From Planktotalea sp. (GTDB taxonomy: Bacteria; Pseudomonadota; Alphaproteobacteria; Rhodobacterales; Rhodobacteraceae): DNA of 5,035 bases. Positions 1 through 5,035 of the stretch are shown one piece after another. A program made the translations under genes and the position numbers. The stretch spans positions 1 through 5,035 of the forward strand of contig JAHEGL010000130.1 in the NCBI GenBank assembly GCA_024645145.1. Direction: 5' to 3'. The notes under the pieces were generated by a model. That model had not been told where the DNA came from. It was given only the letters and a program-made list of their open reading frames with translations, and did no database searches. Each line of letters opens with the position of its first letter. Positions within the stretch are counted from its first letter, which is position 1.

Positions 1-915
1 GATCGACTTATCGAGCAGAATGATAATGCCCGACACAAGGTTCGAGACCACCTTTTGCAGACCAAAACCAAGGCCGACACCAATCGCGCCAGACAGAACC
101 GCAAGGCCTGTGAGGTCCAAACCAACAGTGCGCATCCCGATAAAGAAAGCGGACCCATAGAGCAGCACTTGCAGGAACTTGATCGCGAGCACTTGCATGG
201 AGGGCGAGATATCTTCGTTCTTGCGGATCGTGGAGCTCGAAACGGTTGAGACGAAGCGCGCACCTGCAAAAAGCACGGCAAGAATGATCACCGCTTGGAT
301 CACAGTCCAAAGCGATAACCGCATCGTGCCGAGCTCAAACGCAATATTCTGGAGAAGGTTTTGAGTTTCATCTGTCAGACTGACGATGCTCAACGTGACC
401 CAAATCCAAGCGCCATAGCGAATGATCCCGCGCAAAAGCGAGTTGTGAATGAAACGTGTGACGAAGGCGACAAAGAACCAAGCAGCCGCAAGATTGGCGA
501 TGATCCCCAATAGATAAGAGCGCGATGGCCATGTGATTTCGCGCATGACCAGCACGGTGATCCAGATCAGCACAACATAAACAAGCAAGCGCAGACGACG
601 ATGAAGCATGACAAGAATGCGCATGCGCCATGTGGGCCACCCTTCACGCGAGCGCATCCAATTGTGCATGCGTGGTTTTAGAAAGGCAGTGACTAAGTGA
701 GCGAGTGCGAAGACTGCTATTGCAATAGCGATTTGGTAGGCGATCCAAGGGCGCAACAGGCTTTCTGTGATCCCTTGCACAAAGTCCGCAAAGGAAAACG
801 CAGCATCACGTAGATCAGCCAGCGCATCTGGTTCAACGATAGCAGGGACTGTCGTGTCAGTGCCTGTTTCAATCGCGGTGCCATCGCTCGTGCTCTGATC
901 GCTTGTTTCACTCAT
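1..915 (-). CDS. MscS-family mechanosensitive ion channel, C-terminus cut by window edge
   Basis: The minus-strand frame is open from 915 to base 1 (305 codons in view). It encodes a polar N-terminus of about 50 residues and then a series of hydrophobic segments at roughly residues 58-78, 108-124, 135-156, 167-180, 200-220 and 245-262. These lead into the hallmark MscS pore helix at residues 276-292, a Gly/Ala-rich helix reading GAIGVGLGFGLQKVVSN, followed by SGIIILLDKSI at the edge. In the family this helix lines the pore, and the beta and C-terminal cytoplasmic domains, missing here, follow it. With five or six extra helices before the pore it belongs to the larger MscS-like proteins rather than the three-helix E. 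coli MscS type. The expected role is pressure release across the inner membrane during hypo-osmotic shock. The start is uncertain: ATG at 915 has only a distant AAAAGG, and an in-frame ATG at 963 would add 16 mostly basic residues. An in-frame TAG lies just upstream of 963. Confidence 0.9.
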   Translation of the reverse strand, partial: MSETSDQSTSDGTAIETGTDTTVPAIVEPDALADLRDAAFSFADFVQGITESLLRPWIAYQIAIAIAVFALAHLVTAFLKPRMHNWMRSREGWPTWRMRILVMLHRRLRLLVYVVLIWITVLVMREITWPSRSYLLGIIANLAAAWFFVAFVTRFIHNSLLRGIIRYGAWIWVTLSIVSLTDETQNLLQNIAFELGTMRLSLWTVIQAVIILAVLFAGARFVSTVSSSTIRKNEDISPSMQVLAIKFLQVLLYGSAFFIGMRTVGLDLTGLAVLSGAIGVGLGFGLQKVVSNLVSGIIILLDKSI

Positions 916-1097
916 CGGGCGTTTATTGGCCTTTTTTCTGCGCCTATCTAGTGTGTCGGGCATCCGCGCAAGTCGCAAGCCCCTCTATTCGGGGGGGCGA
1001 CAGGTCAGAAATGACCCCTCACAATTTTGTTGAGGATGAACGCTGCATTTAATTGTGCGAATTTTAACAAACGATGTTTGAGATAAAAGGACATATA
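916..1097. promoter_or_regulatory. Divergent intergenic region between the MscS-type gene and the lipoprotein gene
   Basis: This gap must hold the 5' signals of two genes transcribed away from each other. The half next to the lipoprotein gene (about 1020-1085) is AT-rich. It contains a perfect 5-bp inverted repeat, CAAAC-GAT-GTTTG, at 1068-1080, just upstream of the lipoprotein ribosome binding site. I cannot pick a convincing -35/-10 pair for either gene; TTGTTG at 1027-1032 with TAATTG at 1050-1055 is the best weak candidate. A run of seven G's lies at 991-997. If the MscS-type gene starts at 963 rather than 915, the gap is correspondingly shorter. Confidence 0.35.
1085..1091 (+). promoter_or_regulatory. 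Ribosome binding site of the lipoprotein gene
   Basis: AAAAGGA lies six bases upstream of ATG 1098. It decides the start in favour of 1098 over the in-frame ATG at 1074, which has no such site. Confidence 0.7.
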
Positions 1098-1715
1098 ATG
1101 AAAAGAGTTATGACAACCGCGATATGCGTATTGGGCACAATAGGGTTGATGGGATGCCAAAGTGCTGTGAACAACGCAGTGAGCCAAGCCGCGATGGTAA
1201 CAATGGCGGCGACGCCAACGTCTGGCGGGGCAAACAAGCCTTTGCTTGAAGCGCTGCAAGAGGAAAACCAGACATTGGCGCGCTCTGCGATGGCAGATCT
1301 GCCGATGTCGGGGGGTGCGACTTATGTTGGTTACGCTCAAGTGATTTCTGATCGCACAGTGATTCCGACTGTGAGCACCGAGCTTGTCGGCAAAGCGAGC
1401 CTTGAGGTTGGATTCGGAGGAACCGGCAGCATGACCGGTACAATTGATGATTTTGACGACAATGGCACGGAATATGGTGGCGCACTTGCTGCCAGTGCTG
1501 GAACGATCAGCGCTGGGGCGAACGGTCCTCAGGTCCGTGGTAAGGTGGCCGGAACAGTGACGAATGCAGGTGCGTCTTATGATATTGATGGCAATATTAC
1601 GGGCGGTTTCTTTGGCCCGGATGGTGAATACTTGAATGGTTTTGATGACATCACAGTGACCTCTGGTAGCGCGACATCTAACACGAACATCTCTTTGAAC
1701 GCTGCGCGCCAGTAA
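1098..1715 (+). CDS. Small lipoprotein with TbpB-like glycine-rich beta-barrel pattern
   Basis: This predicts a 205-residue protein. ATG 1098 is chosen over an in-frame upstream ATG at 1074 because AAAAGGA (1085-1091) sits six bases before it and because it begins directly with a signal sequence. The N-terminus is basic (MKR), then hydrophobic, ending in a lipobox LMGC with the lipidated cysteine at C20 and Gln at +2, so export and anchoring in the outer membrane are likely. Residues 21-68 are a flexible Ala/Ser-rich spacer with a short charged helix. Residues 70-205 are rich in Gly, Thr, Ser and Asp with alternating beta-strand patterns (GTGSMTGTIDDF at 108-119, GGFFGPDGEYLNG at 169-181). 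The second motif resembles the GG-F-GP-E-GG strand of the TbpB-type barrel of transferrin-binding and Slam-dependent surface lipoproteins. That assignment is from motif memory only; the substrate is unknown and iron or haem binding should not be assumed. The gene seems to be a single transcription unit. Confidence 0.85.
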   Translation: MKRVMTTAICVLGTIGLMGCQSAVNNAVSQAAMVTMAATPTSGGANKPLLEALQEENQTLARSAMADLPMSGGATYVGYAQVISDRTVIPTVSTELVGKASLEVGFGGTGSMTGTIDDFDDNGTEYGGALAASAGTISAGANGPQVRGKVAGTVTNAGASYDIDGNITGGFFGPDGEYLNGFDDITVTSGSATSNTNISLNAARQ

Positions 1716-1738
1716 GCTGCCGTTCTTTTGATACGAAC

Positions 1739-1772
1739 GGGTGTGCCTAAGTCTTGCGACTTTGGCATGCCC
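1739..1772 (+). terminator. Long hairpin after the lipoprotein gene, possible terminator
   Basis: Bases 1739-1753 pair with 1758-1772 around a TTGC loop. There are nine outer pairs (two of them G-U wobbles), one T-T mismatch and five inner pairs. It begins 23 bases after the lipoprotein stop and ends just before the putative leuC promoter, which suits a terminator. However, the following bases (ACTTGCCC) are not a T-tract, so intrinsic termination is not certain. A second, weaker stem, CCGTTC (1720-1725) with GAACGG (1735-1740), overlaps its first two bases and would compete with it. It could instead stabilise the lipoprotein mRNA 3' end. Confidence 0.5.
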
Positions 1773-1774
1773 AC

Positions 1775-1803
1775 TTGCCCGCGACTGCGCGGATGTGTAT
1801 TTA
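1775..1803 (+). promoter_or_regulatory. Candidate sigma-70-type promoter for the leuC leader
   Basis: TTGCCC (1775-1780) and TATTTA (1798-1803) are separated by 17 bases. They match the -35 consensus at four positions and the -10 consensus at three. Transcription would begin about seven bases after the -10, at 1810-1811, which coincides with the ATG of the 29-codon leader ORF. The match is only moderate; the position, just after a hairpin and before the leader ORF, adds weight. Confidence 0.4.
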
Positions 1804-1810
1804 AACTCCC

Positions 1811-1900
1811 ATGAAACAAGTTTTCGATCTTAACGAGCATGCGCGCTTGCGCGAACGCTTTTATGGCGCATCGCGCGCCGTGCTTGCACGACTATCCTAA
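1811..1900 (+). CDS. Possible 29-residue leader peptide upstream of leuC
   Basis: A short ORF begins at ATG 1811 and stops at TAA 1898-1900, predicting a basic, amphipathic 29-residue peptide. It begins MKQVFDLNEHARLRERF and ends in AVLARLS, with five Arg and four Leu (codons 7, 13, 25 and 28; the last is CTA). No Shine-Dalgarno sequence precedes it, but the inferred transcription start falls on or next to its ATG, so it could be translated leaderless, as is established for the trpL leader of Sinorhizobium meliloti. Its codons 23-25 form the 5' arm of the hairpin at 1879-1905, and its stop codon overlaps the 3' arm, so its translation would affect folding there. It has no run of Leu codons of the classic leu-leader kind, so a role in leucine sensing is only a suggestion. 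It could also be a chance ORF. Confidence 0.4.
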   Translation: MKQVFDLNEHARLRERFYGASRAVLARLS

Positions 1901-1909
1901 GCACGTTTT
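1879..1909 (+). terminator. Attenuator-like hairpin with T-run in the leuC leader
   Basis: CGTGCTT (1879-1885) is perfectly complementary to AAGCACG (1899-1905), which is followed at once by TTTT (1906-1909). The loop is 13 bases. The same 5' arm can also form a small alternative stem, CGTG (1879-1882) with CACG (1887-1890), and the GC-rich sequence just upstream offers GGCGC (1865-1869) with GCGCC (1875-1879), sharing base 1879. Mutually exclusive helices followed by T's, lying between a promoter candidate and leuC, are the layout of a transcription attenuator. The stem is short and the T-run modest, so efficient termination is not assured. Confidence 0.4.
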
Positions 1910-1915
1910 GATCTT

Positions 1916-1930
1916 GCAGCGCTTCGCTGC
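1916..1930 (+). promoter_or_regulatory. Small hairpin in the leuC 5' region
   Basis: GCAGCG (1916-1921) pairs perfectly with CGCTGC (1925-1930) around a CTT loop and is followed by CCCCTTAATTCT. It lies about 40 bases before the leuC start, between the attenuator-like hairpin and the ribosome binding site. It may be a second part of the leader structure; no function can be assigned. Confidence 0.3.
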
Positions 1931-1958
1931 CCCTTAATTCTATCCAGCCAACAATGAC

Positions 1959-1963
1959 GGGAG
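1959..1963 (+). promoter_or_regulatory. Ribosome binding site of leuC
   Basis: GGGAG ends eight bases before ATG 1972. It lies inside the first codons of the longer reading that would start at ATG 1954, which itself has no Shine-Dalgarno sequence. This favours 1972 as the real start. Confidence 0.7.
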
Positions 1964-1971
1964 TGGACCAA

Positions 1972-3375
1972 ATGTCCCCCAAAACGATCTATGACAAAAT
2001 TTGGGATGCGCATGTCGCGCATGAAGCGGAAGATGGCACATGCCTTCTTTATATCGACCGCCACCTTGTGCACGAAGTAACGTCACCGCAGGCTTTTGAA
2101 GGTTTGCGTATGACGGGCCGCACGGTGCGCGCACCTGATAAAACAATCGCTGTGCCAGATCACAATGTGCCGACGACAGCTGGACGTGATGATCCAAAGA
2201 ACATGACAGAGGACAGCGCCATTCAGGTGGCTGCCCTTGATACGAACGCGAAAGAATTCGGTATTCACTACTATCCTGTTTCTGACGTGCGTCAGGGGAT
2301 CGTGCATATCGTTGGCCCTGAGCAGGGCTGGACCCTTCCGGGGATGACGGTTGTTTGTGGTGACAGCCACACAGCGACGCACGGCGCATTCGGCGCGCTT
2401 GCGCACGGTATCGGCACATCCGAGGTGGAGCATGTTCTAGCGACGCAAACGCTGATCCAGAAGAAATCCAAGAACATGAAAGTCGAGATCACTGGCAAGT
2501 TGAAGCCGGGTGTGACCGCTAAAGACATCACCATGTCCGTGATTGGTGAAACTGGCACCGCTGGCGGTACTGGCTACGTCATCGAGTATTGCGGCGAAGC
2601 GATCCGTGATCTGTCCATGGAAGGGCGTATGACCGTCTGCAACATGGCGATTGAGGGCGGCGCGCGCGCTGGGCTTATCGCACCTGACGAGAACACTTAT
2701 GAATACTGCAAAGGTCGCCCGCATGCGCCGAAGGGTGCTGAGTGGGAAGCGGCTGAGGCGTATTGGCGCACGCTCTTCACCGACGAAGGCGCGCATTTTG
2801 ACAAGGTCGTGACGCTCAATGGTGCGGATATCGAGCCGAGCGTGACATGGGGCACATCCCCAGAGGATGTTCTGCCGATCTCTGGCGTGGTTCCATCCCC
2901 GTCCGACTTCGAGGGTGGCAAGGTTGAAGCAGCACAGCGTGCGCTTGACTATATGGGCCTTACACCAGGTCAGAAACTGACAGATATCGAGATTGATACA
3001 GTCTTCATCGGTTCGTGCACCAATGGCCGTATCGAGGATTTCCGTGCGGTTGCAGACGTTGTCAAAGGTAAGAAGATCGCCGTGAAACGCGCGATGATCG
3101 TGCCGGGGTCTGGCCTCGTGCGTGCGCAGGCTGAGGAAGAGGGCCTTGCGGACATCTTTAAAGAAGCTGGTTTTGAGTGGCGCCTCGCGGGTTGCTCCAT
3201 GTGCTTGGCGATGAACCCAGATCAGCTTTCTGAGAATGAGCGCTGTGCGGCGACGTCGAACCGTAACTTCGAGGGTCGTCAGGGCTACAAAGGGCGCACC
3301 CACCTGGTGTCTCCTGCGATGGCTGCGGCTGCTGCGCTTACAGGCCGTCTCACCGATATTCGTGAACTGGTCTAA
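1972..3375 (+). CDS. leuC: 3-isopropylmalate dehydratase large subunit LeuC
   Basis: This encodes a 467-residue protein, the usual length for bacterial LeuC. With LeuD it forms isopropylmalate isomerase, a cytoplasmic [4Fe-4S] enzyme of the aconitase superfamily that converts 2-isopropylmalate to 3-isopropylmalate in leucine synthesis. The protein opens with the typical [14 protein letters not shown]. The aconitase-type segment [13 protein letters not shown] starts at C129. The three cluster ligands are present: C349 in FIGSCTNGR, and C408 and C411 in AGCSMC. The substrate-side motif [10 protein letters not shown] is at 429-438. The start at 1972 is preferred over the in-frame ATG 1954 because of GGGAG at 1959-1963 and because homologues begin with this sequence. 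Its TAA is immediately followed by the ATG of the Tat/LeuD frame, so the genes are probably translationally coupled. Upstream leader elements suggest regulated expression. Confidence 0.97.
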   Translation: MSPKTIYDKIWDAHVAHEAEDGTCLLYIDRHLVHEVTSPQAFEGLRMTGRTVRAPDKTIAVPDHNVPTTAGRDDPKNMTEDSAIQVAALDTNAKEFGIHYYPVSDVRQGIVHIVGPEQGWTLPGMTVVCGDSHTATHGAFGALAHGIGTSEVEHVLATQTLIQKKSKNMKVEITGKLKPGVTAKDITMSVIGETGTAGGTGYVIEYCGEAIRDLSMEGRMTVCNMAIEGGARAGLIAPDENTYEYCKGRPHAPKGAEWEAAEAYWRTLFTDEGAHFDKVVTLNGADIEPSVTWGTSPEDVLPISGVVPSPSDFEGGKVEAAQRALDYMGLTPGQKLTDIEIDTVFIGSCTNGRIEDFRAVADVVKGKKIAVKRAMIVPGSGLVRAQAEEEGLADIFKEAGFEWRLAGCSMCLAMNPDQLSENERCAATSNRNFEGRQGYKGRTHLVSPAMAAAAALTGRLTDIRELV

Positions 3376-4395
3376 ATGAAACGGCGTGGCTTTCTTCAAC
3401 TGCTGGGGAGCGCGATGACTGCGCCCCTGATGCCTGGCTTACCGGCGGGCGCGGCAGCTGTGGGAACGGTTTCTAACGCAGCTTATCCTGCTTTGGCGAT
3501 GAAGATGGCGCTGGATCAAGCAAAACACCGTGTGAATTTCTTGGTGTTTAGCATGGCGCAGCAACTTGGCCTTGGGATTGAGCAGGCGGATGCTTTGATG
3601 GTTGATCTGTCCAAGCAAGGCGTCGTTGGCCCGATCCAAGGGGTAACGCAGTCAGGGCGTTGGGCACAAAGCAAACTTTGGGAGCGCCCCGCTGGGAGCG
3701 TTGTTGCAAGCAGCCAAGTCACTCAGCCACGCACACAAGATACTCCAAACAGCACTGCGCACCGTGCAGATGCGACAAAGGAAACGACAATGGAAAAATT
3801 CGAAAACCTCTCAGGTATCGCAGCACCCATGCCGCTGGTGAATATCGACACGGACATGATCATCCCGAAAGTGTTCCTTAAAACGATCAAGCGCACGGGC
3901 CTTGGTGCGAACCTTTTTGATGAGATGCGCTTTGATCGTGAAGGGAATGAGATCGAGGACTTCGTTCTCAACAAGCCAGCGTATCGCGATGCACAGATCA
4001 TTGTGGCAGGTGATAACTTTGGCTGCGGCTCTTCGCGAGAGCATGCGCCTTGGGCGCTTGCGGACTTCGGGATCAAATCTGTGATCTCTACGTCTTTCGC
4101 GGACATTTTCTATAACAACTGTTTCAAGAACGGCATTCTGCCAATCGTCTTGCCACAAGCGGCAGTGGATGTGTTGATGAAGGACGCAGAGAAAGGCGCG
4201 AACGCGCGCATGGACATTGATCTAGAGGCGCAAACGGTCACAACCTCGGATGGTGAAGTGTTTTCGTTCGAGCTGGACAGCTTCAAAAAGCATTGCCTGA
4301 AAGAAGGGCTGGATGACATTGGCCTGACGATGGAAAAGGCCAGTGCTATCGACACATTTGAGGCATCTGCTTCGGCCGCGCGGCCTTGGGTCTAA
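3376..4395 (+). CDS. Tat-signal/winged-helix-like module fused in frame to LeuD (long form)
   Basis: From ATG 3376, directly after the leuC stop, one frame runs 339 codons to the leuD stop. Residues 1-30 are a twin-arginine signal: KRRGFLQ with R3-R4, a hydrophobic stretch and Ala-rich candidate cleavage sites near residues 26-28. Residues 42-95 look like a small winged-helix fold, with the stretch [20 protein letters not shown] followed by QGVVGP at 81-86. The spacing recalls the FtsK gamma DNA-binding domain, but this is by eye. Residues 104-138 are a Ser/Thr/Gln-rich linker, and residues 139-339 are a complete LeuD. The upstream module probably began as a separate small gene between leuC and leuD, as I recall from other roseobacters (unverified). 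Here no stop separates them. There is no clear Shine-Dalgarno sequence at 3376, so translation likely depends on coupling to leuC. Whether the long protein is made, exported or cleaved is unknown. The function of the N-terminal part is not recognised. Confidence 0.65.
   Translation: MKRRGFLQLLGSAMTAPLMPGLPAGAAAVGTVSNAAYPALAMKMALDQAKHRVNFLVFSMAQQLGLGIEQADALMVDLSKQGVVGPIQGVTQSGRWAQSKLWERPAGSVVASSQVTQPRTQDTPNSTAHRADATKETTMEKFENLSGIAAPMPLVNIDTDMIIPKVFLKTIKRTGLGANLFDEMRFDREGNEIEDFVLNKPAYRDAQIIVAGDNFGCGSSREHAPWALADFGIKSVISTSFADIFYNNCFKNGILPIVLPQAAVDVLMKDAEKGANARMDIDLEAQTVTTSDGEVFSFELDSFKKHCLKEGLDDIGLTMEKASAIDTFEASASAARPWV
3777..3782 (+). promoter_or_regulatory. Internal ribosome binding site of leuD
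   Basis: AAAGGA lies seven bases upstream of ATG 3790, inside the longer open frame. It is the main sequence evidence that a normal-length LeuD is made from its own start, rather than only as a fusion. Confidence 0.75.
3790..4395 (+). CDS. leuD: 3-isopropylmalate dehydratase small subunit LeuD
   Basis: From ATG 3790 the product is 201 residues, the standard LeuD length, beginning [20 protein letters not shown]. It is the small, swivel-domain subunit that completes the isopropylmalate isomerase active site with LeuC. The family motifs are intact: [10 protein letters not shown] at 18-27 and the substrate-binding segment [14 protein letters not shown] from F77, with S81, S82 and R83, followed by [18 protein letters not shown]. 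The start is supported by AAAGGA at 3777-3782 and by homologue length. The frame remains open upstream to 3376, so a longer form with an N-terminal Tat module is possible. The gene closes the leuCD unit, 22 bases before a strong terminator. Confidence 0.95.
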   Translation: MEKFENLSGIAAPMPLVNIDTDMIIPKVFLKTIKRTGLGANLFDEMRFDREGNEIEDFVLNKPAYRDAQIIVAGDNFGCGSSREHAPWALADFGIKSVISTSFADIFYNNCFKNGILPIVLPQAAVDVLMKDAEKGANARMDIDLEAQTVTTSDGEVFSFELDSFKKHCLKEGLDDIGLTMEKASAIDTFEASASAARPWV

Positions 4396-4417
4396 ACAAA
4401 AAACAGTAGTACTATCG

Positions 4418-4452
4418 AAAGGCGAAGTTGGTTTACCCAGCTTCGCCTTTTT
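4418..4452 (+). terminator. Rho-independent terminator of the leuCD operon
   Basis: Bases 4418-4431 pair with 4437-4450 as a 14-bp stem with one G-U wobble and a TTTAC loop. The stem ends in a run of five T's (4448-4452). It begins 22 bases after the leuD stop, a textbook intrinsic terminator. The A's at the base of the 5' arm give T's on the other strand, so it could also work for minus-strand transcription. Confidence 0.92.
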
Positions 4453-4777
4453 AGTTAGTAAAAGATCTAGGATTTTGCGGCTTTTGCCGCTCGCACTGCT
4501 TCATGGGCCTCTAGTTTTTGAGAGGTTAGCGGTAAAAATCCTATCGACCACAATATGTAGTGCTTTGATTTTCTTGTGCGTCTAATGATGCAATCTCGCA
4601 CCAGTCGCGCCCTCTTTTTGCCCTTTTGATTACGCTTATTAAAGAGGCAGCTTGAGATGCTGGCTCGATCAAGGCACAACTAGGGCAAAATTGAGGCATA
4701 CCGTTTTTGCGAACGGGCTCAAGTTGGAACAAGCGGTCGGCATCGTATCGACAGCGTCCAAGTTGAAGGGAAACGAC
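4453..4777. other. 325-base stretch with no convincing gene
   Basis: The region is more AT-rich than the flanking genes. On the plus strand the frame of the next gene is open from TTG 4652, but this extension has no Shine-Dalgarno sequence and does not look like a protein start. On the minus strand two overlapping short frames have somewhat protein-like pieces: one (4541-4732) contains MPQFCPSCALIEP, and the other (4467-4679) ends in EAHEAVRAAKAAKS. They meet out of phase near 4575, so a decayed gene is possible but weakly supported. Small dyads occur at 4477-4490 (GCGGC-TTTT-GCCGC) and 4701-4716 (CCGTT with AACGG). No promoter can be assigned. Confidence 0.4.
4765..4771 (+). promoter_or_regulatory. 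Ribosome binding site setting the GTG start at 4778
   Basis: GAAGGGA ends six bases before GTG 4778. It is the best Shine-Dalgarno sequence in this part of the window and picks a GTG start over the longer reading from TTG 4652. Confidence 0.65.
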
Positions 4778-4999
4778 GTGGTTACGAATACTCTTGGCGC
4801 AGCTTTGCGTGCCATACTCGTGTGGATTTTGGTCATCACACCGTCTGTGATCCTGACCGGAGTTCTCGGCGAGAATAGCATGATGGTGGTTTTGTTTGCT
4901 TTCTTGGCAGCTTTGTTCACCTTCGTTGAATATTTCTTTAAAACCCTTCTATTATCGAATTCCGCTTTGCTGCTCCGTTTAACCGCCATCGCTATGTGA
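4778..4999 (+). CDS. Small membrane protein, frame interrupted near its middle
   Basis: Starting at GTG 4778, the frame as written gives 73 residues and stops at TGA 4997-4999. Residues 1-55 are coherent: a short N-terminus (MVTNTLGAALR), a first transmembrane segment AILVWILVITPSVILTGVL, a short polar turn GENS, and a second segment MMVVLFAFLAALFTFVEYFF. After KT (4940-4945) the frame turns into a Leu/Ser-rich tail ending LLLRLTAIAM, while the -1 frame continues as a more convincing protein. The simplest reading is a lost base in the C-run at 4944-4946, making this a broken gene or a sequencing error. I do not recognise a function. The gene lies downstream of the leuCD terminator and so probably has its own promoter. 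Confidence 0.6.
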   Translation: MVTNTLGAALRAILVWILVITPSVILTGVLGENSMMVVLFAFLAALFTFVEYFFKTLLLSNSALLLRLTAIAM

Positions 5000-5035
5000 C
5001 AATCCTTGCGATCGTCACTTTGCTGTCGTTGGTAT
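4942..5035 (+). pseudogene. Continuation of the 4778 membrane protein in the -1 frame, cut by window edge
   Basis: The frame opens after a TAA at 4939-4941. From 4945 it reads PSIIEFRFAAPFNRHR and then a hydrophobic segment YVTILAIVTLLSLV running off the right edge. Joining it to residue 56 of the upstream frame gives a smooth protein with two transmembrane helices, a cytoplasmic-type basic loop and a third helix. Adding one C to the C-run at 4944-4946 restores the join. From memory, a similar PS-EFR-APPFNR motif occurs in small roseobacter membrane proteins; this is unverified. No classic slippery heptamer is in phase, which argues against programmed frameshifting. Confidence 0.6.

Noticed and set aside
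8..310. Minus-strand 100-codon ORF rich in Cys, Arg and Trp
   Set aside because: It is out of frame with the MscS-type gene, which gives a clear pore-helix motif over the same bases; it is a shadow.
1954..1971. Six extra N-terminal codons for LeuC from ATG 1954
   Set aside because: They contain the leuC ribosome binding site itself, and LeuC proteins typically begin at the [14 protein letters not shown] position.
2437..3399. A 320-codon minus-strand ORF opposite leuC
   Set aside because: Its composition (very rich in Arg, His, Cys and Thr) is typical of the antisense of a real gene, and leuC is unambiguous.
4477..4490. GCGGC-TTTT-GCCGC hairpin as a second terminator
   Set aside because: It is followed by TCGCACTGC rather than T's on the plus strand, and the strong terminator at 4418-4452 already ends leuCD.
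4652..4777. Longer start (TTG 4652) for the membrane protein
   Set aside because: The extra 42 residues do not look like part of a membrane protein, there is no Shine-Dalgarno sequence at 4652, and GTG 4778 has a strong one.
4936..4948. Programmed -1 frameshift at TTTAAAACCC
   Set aside because: The codons TTT AAA ACC do not form an X-XXY-YYZ slippery heptamer in the reading phase, and the slip needed at ACC would not preserve tRNA pairing.

Overview
This window looks like chromosomal DNA from an alphaproteobacterium of the Rhodobacteraceae (roseobacter group). The inference rests on the character of LeuC and LeuD and on the moderate GC content with alphaproteobacterial codon use. No species can be named from sequence alone, and no tRNA, rRNA, CRISPR or insertion sequence was seen.

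Layout, left to right. Bases 1-915 (minus strand) hold the N-terminal part of a large MscS-type mechanosensitive channel; its C-terminal part lies beyond the left edge. A 182-base divergent gap separates it from a plus-strand gene (1098-1715) for a small lipoprotein with a glycine-rich beta-barrel pattern like that of TbpB-type surface lipoproteins. A strong hairpin (1739-1772) follows that gene. Bases 1775-1971 look like a leader for leuC: a plausible promoter, a 29-codon ORF whose ATG falls at the expected transcription start, and a hairpin followed by four T's that overlaps the end of this ORF. leuC (1972-3375) is complete, with all three iron-sulphur cysteines. Its stop codon touches the ATG of a frame running without interruption from 3376 to 4395. 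The first 138 codons of that frame encode a twin-arginine (Tat) signal and a small winged-helix-like domain. The rest is a complete leuD (3790-4395) with its own Shine-Dalgarno sequence. A textbook terminator (4418-4452) ends the unit. After a 325-base stretch with no convincing gene, a small membrane protein starts at GTG 4778. Its frame breaks near 4945 and continues in the -1 frame to the right edge.

LeuC and LeuD together form isopropylmalate isomerase of leucine biosynthesis, so the core of the window is a leuCD operon. The most unusual points are the Tat/winged-helix module joined in frame to LeuD without a stop codon, the possible leaderless leader ORF with attenuator-like hairpin upstream of leuC, and the apparent single-base frameshift in the last gene.
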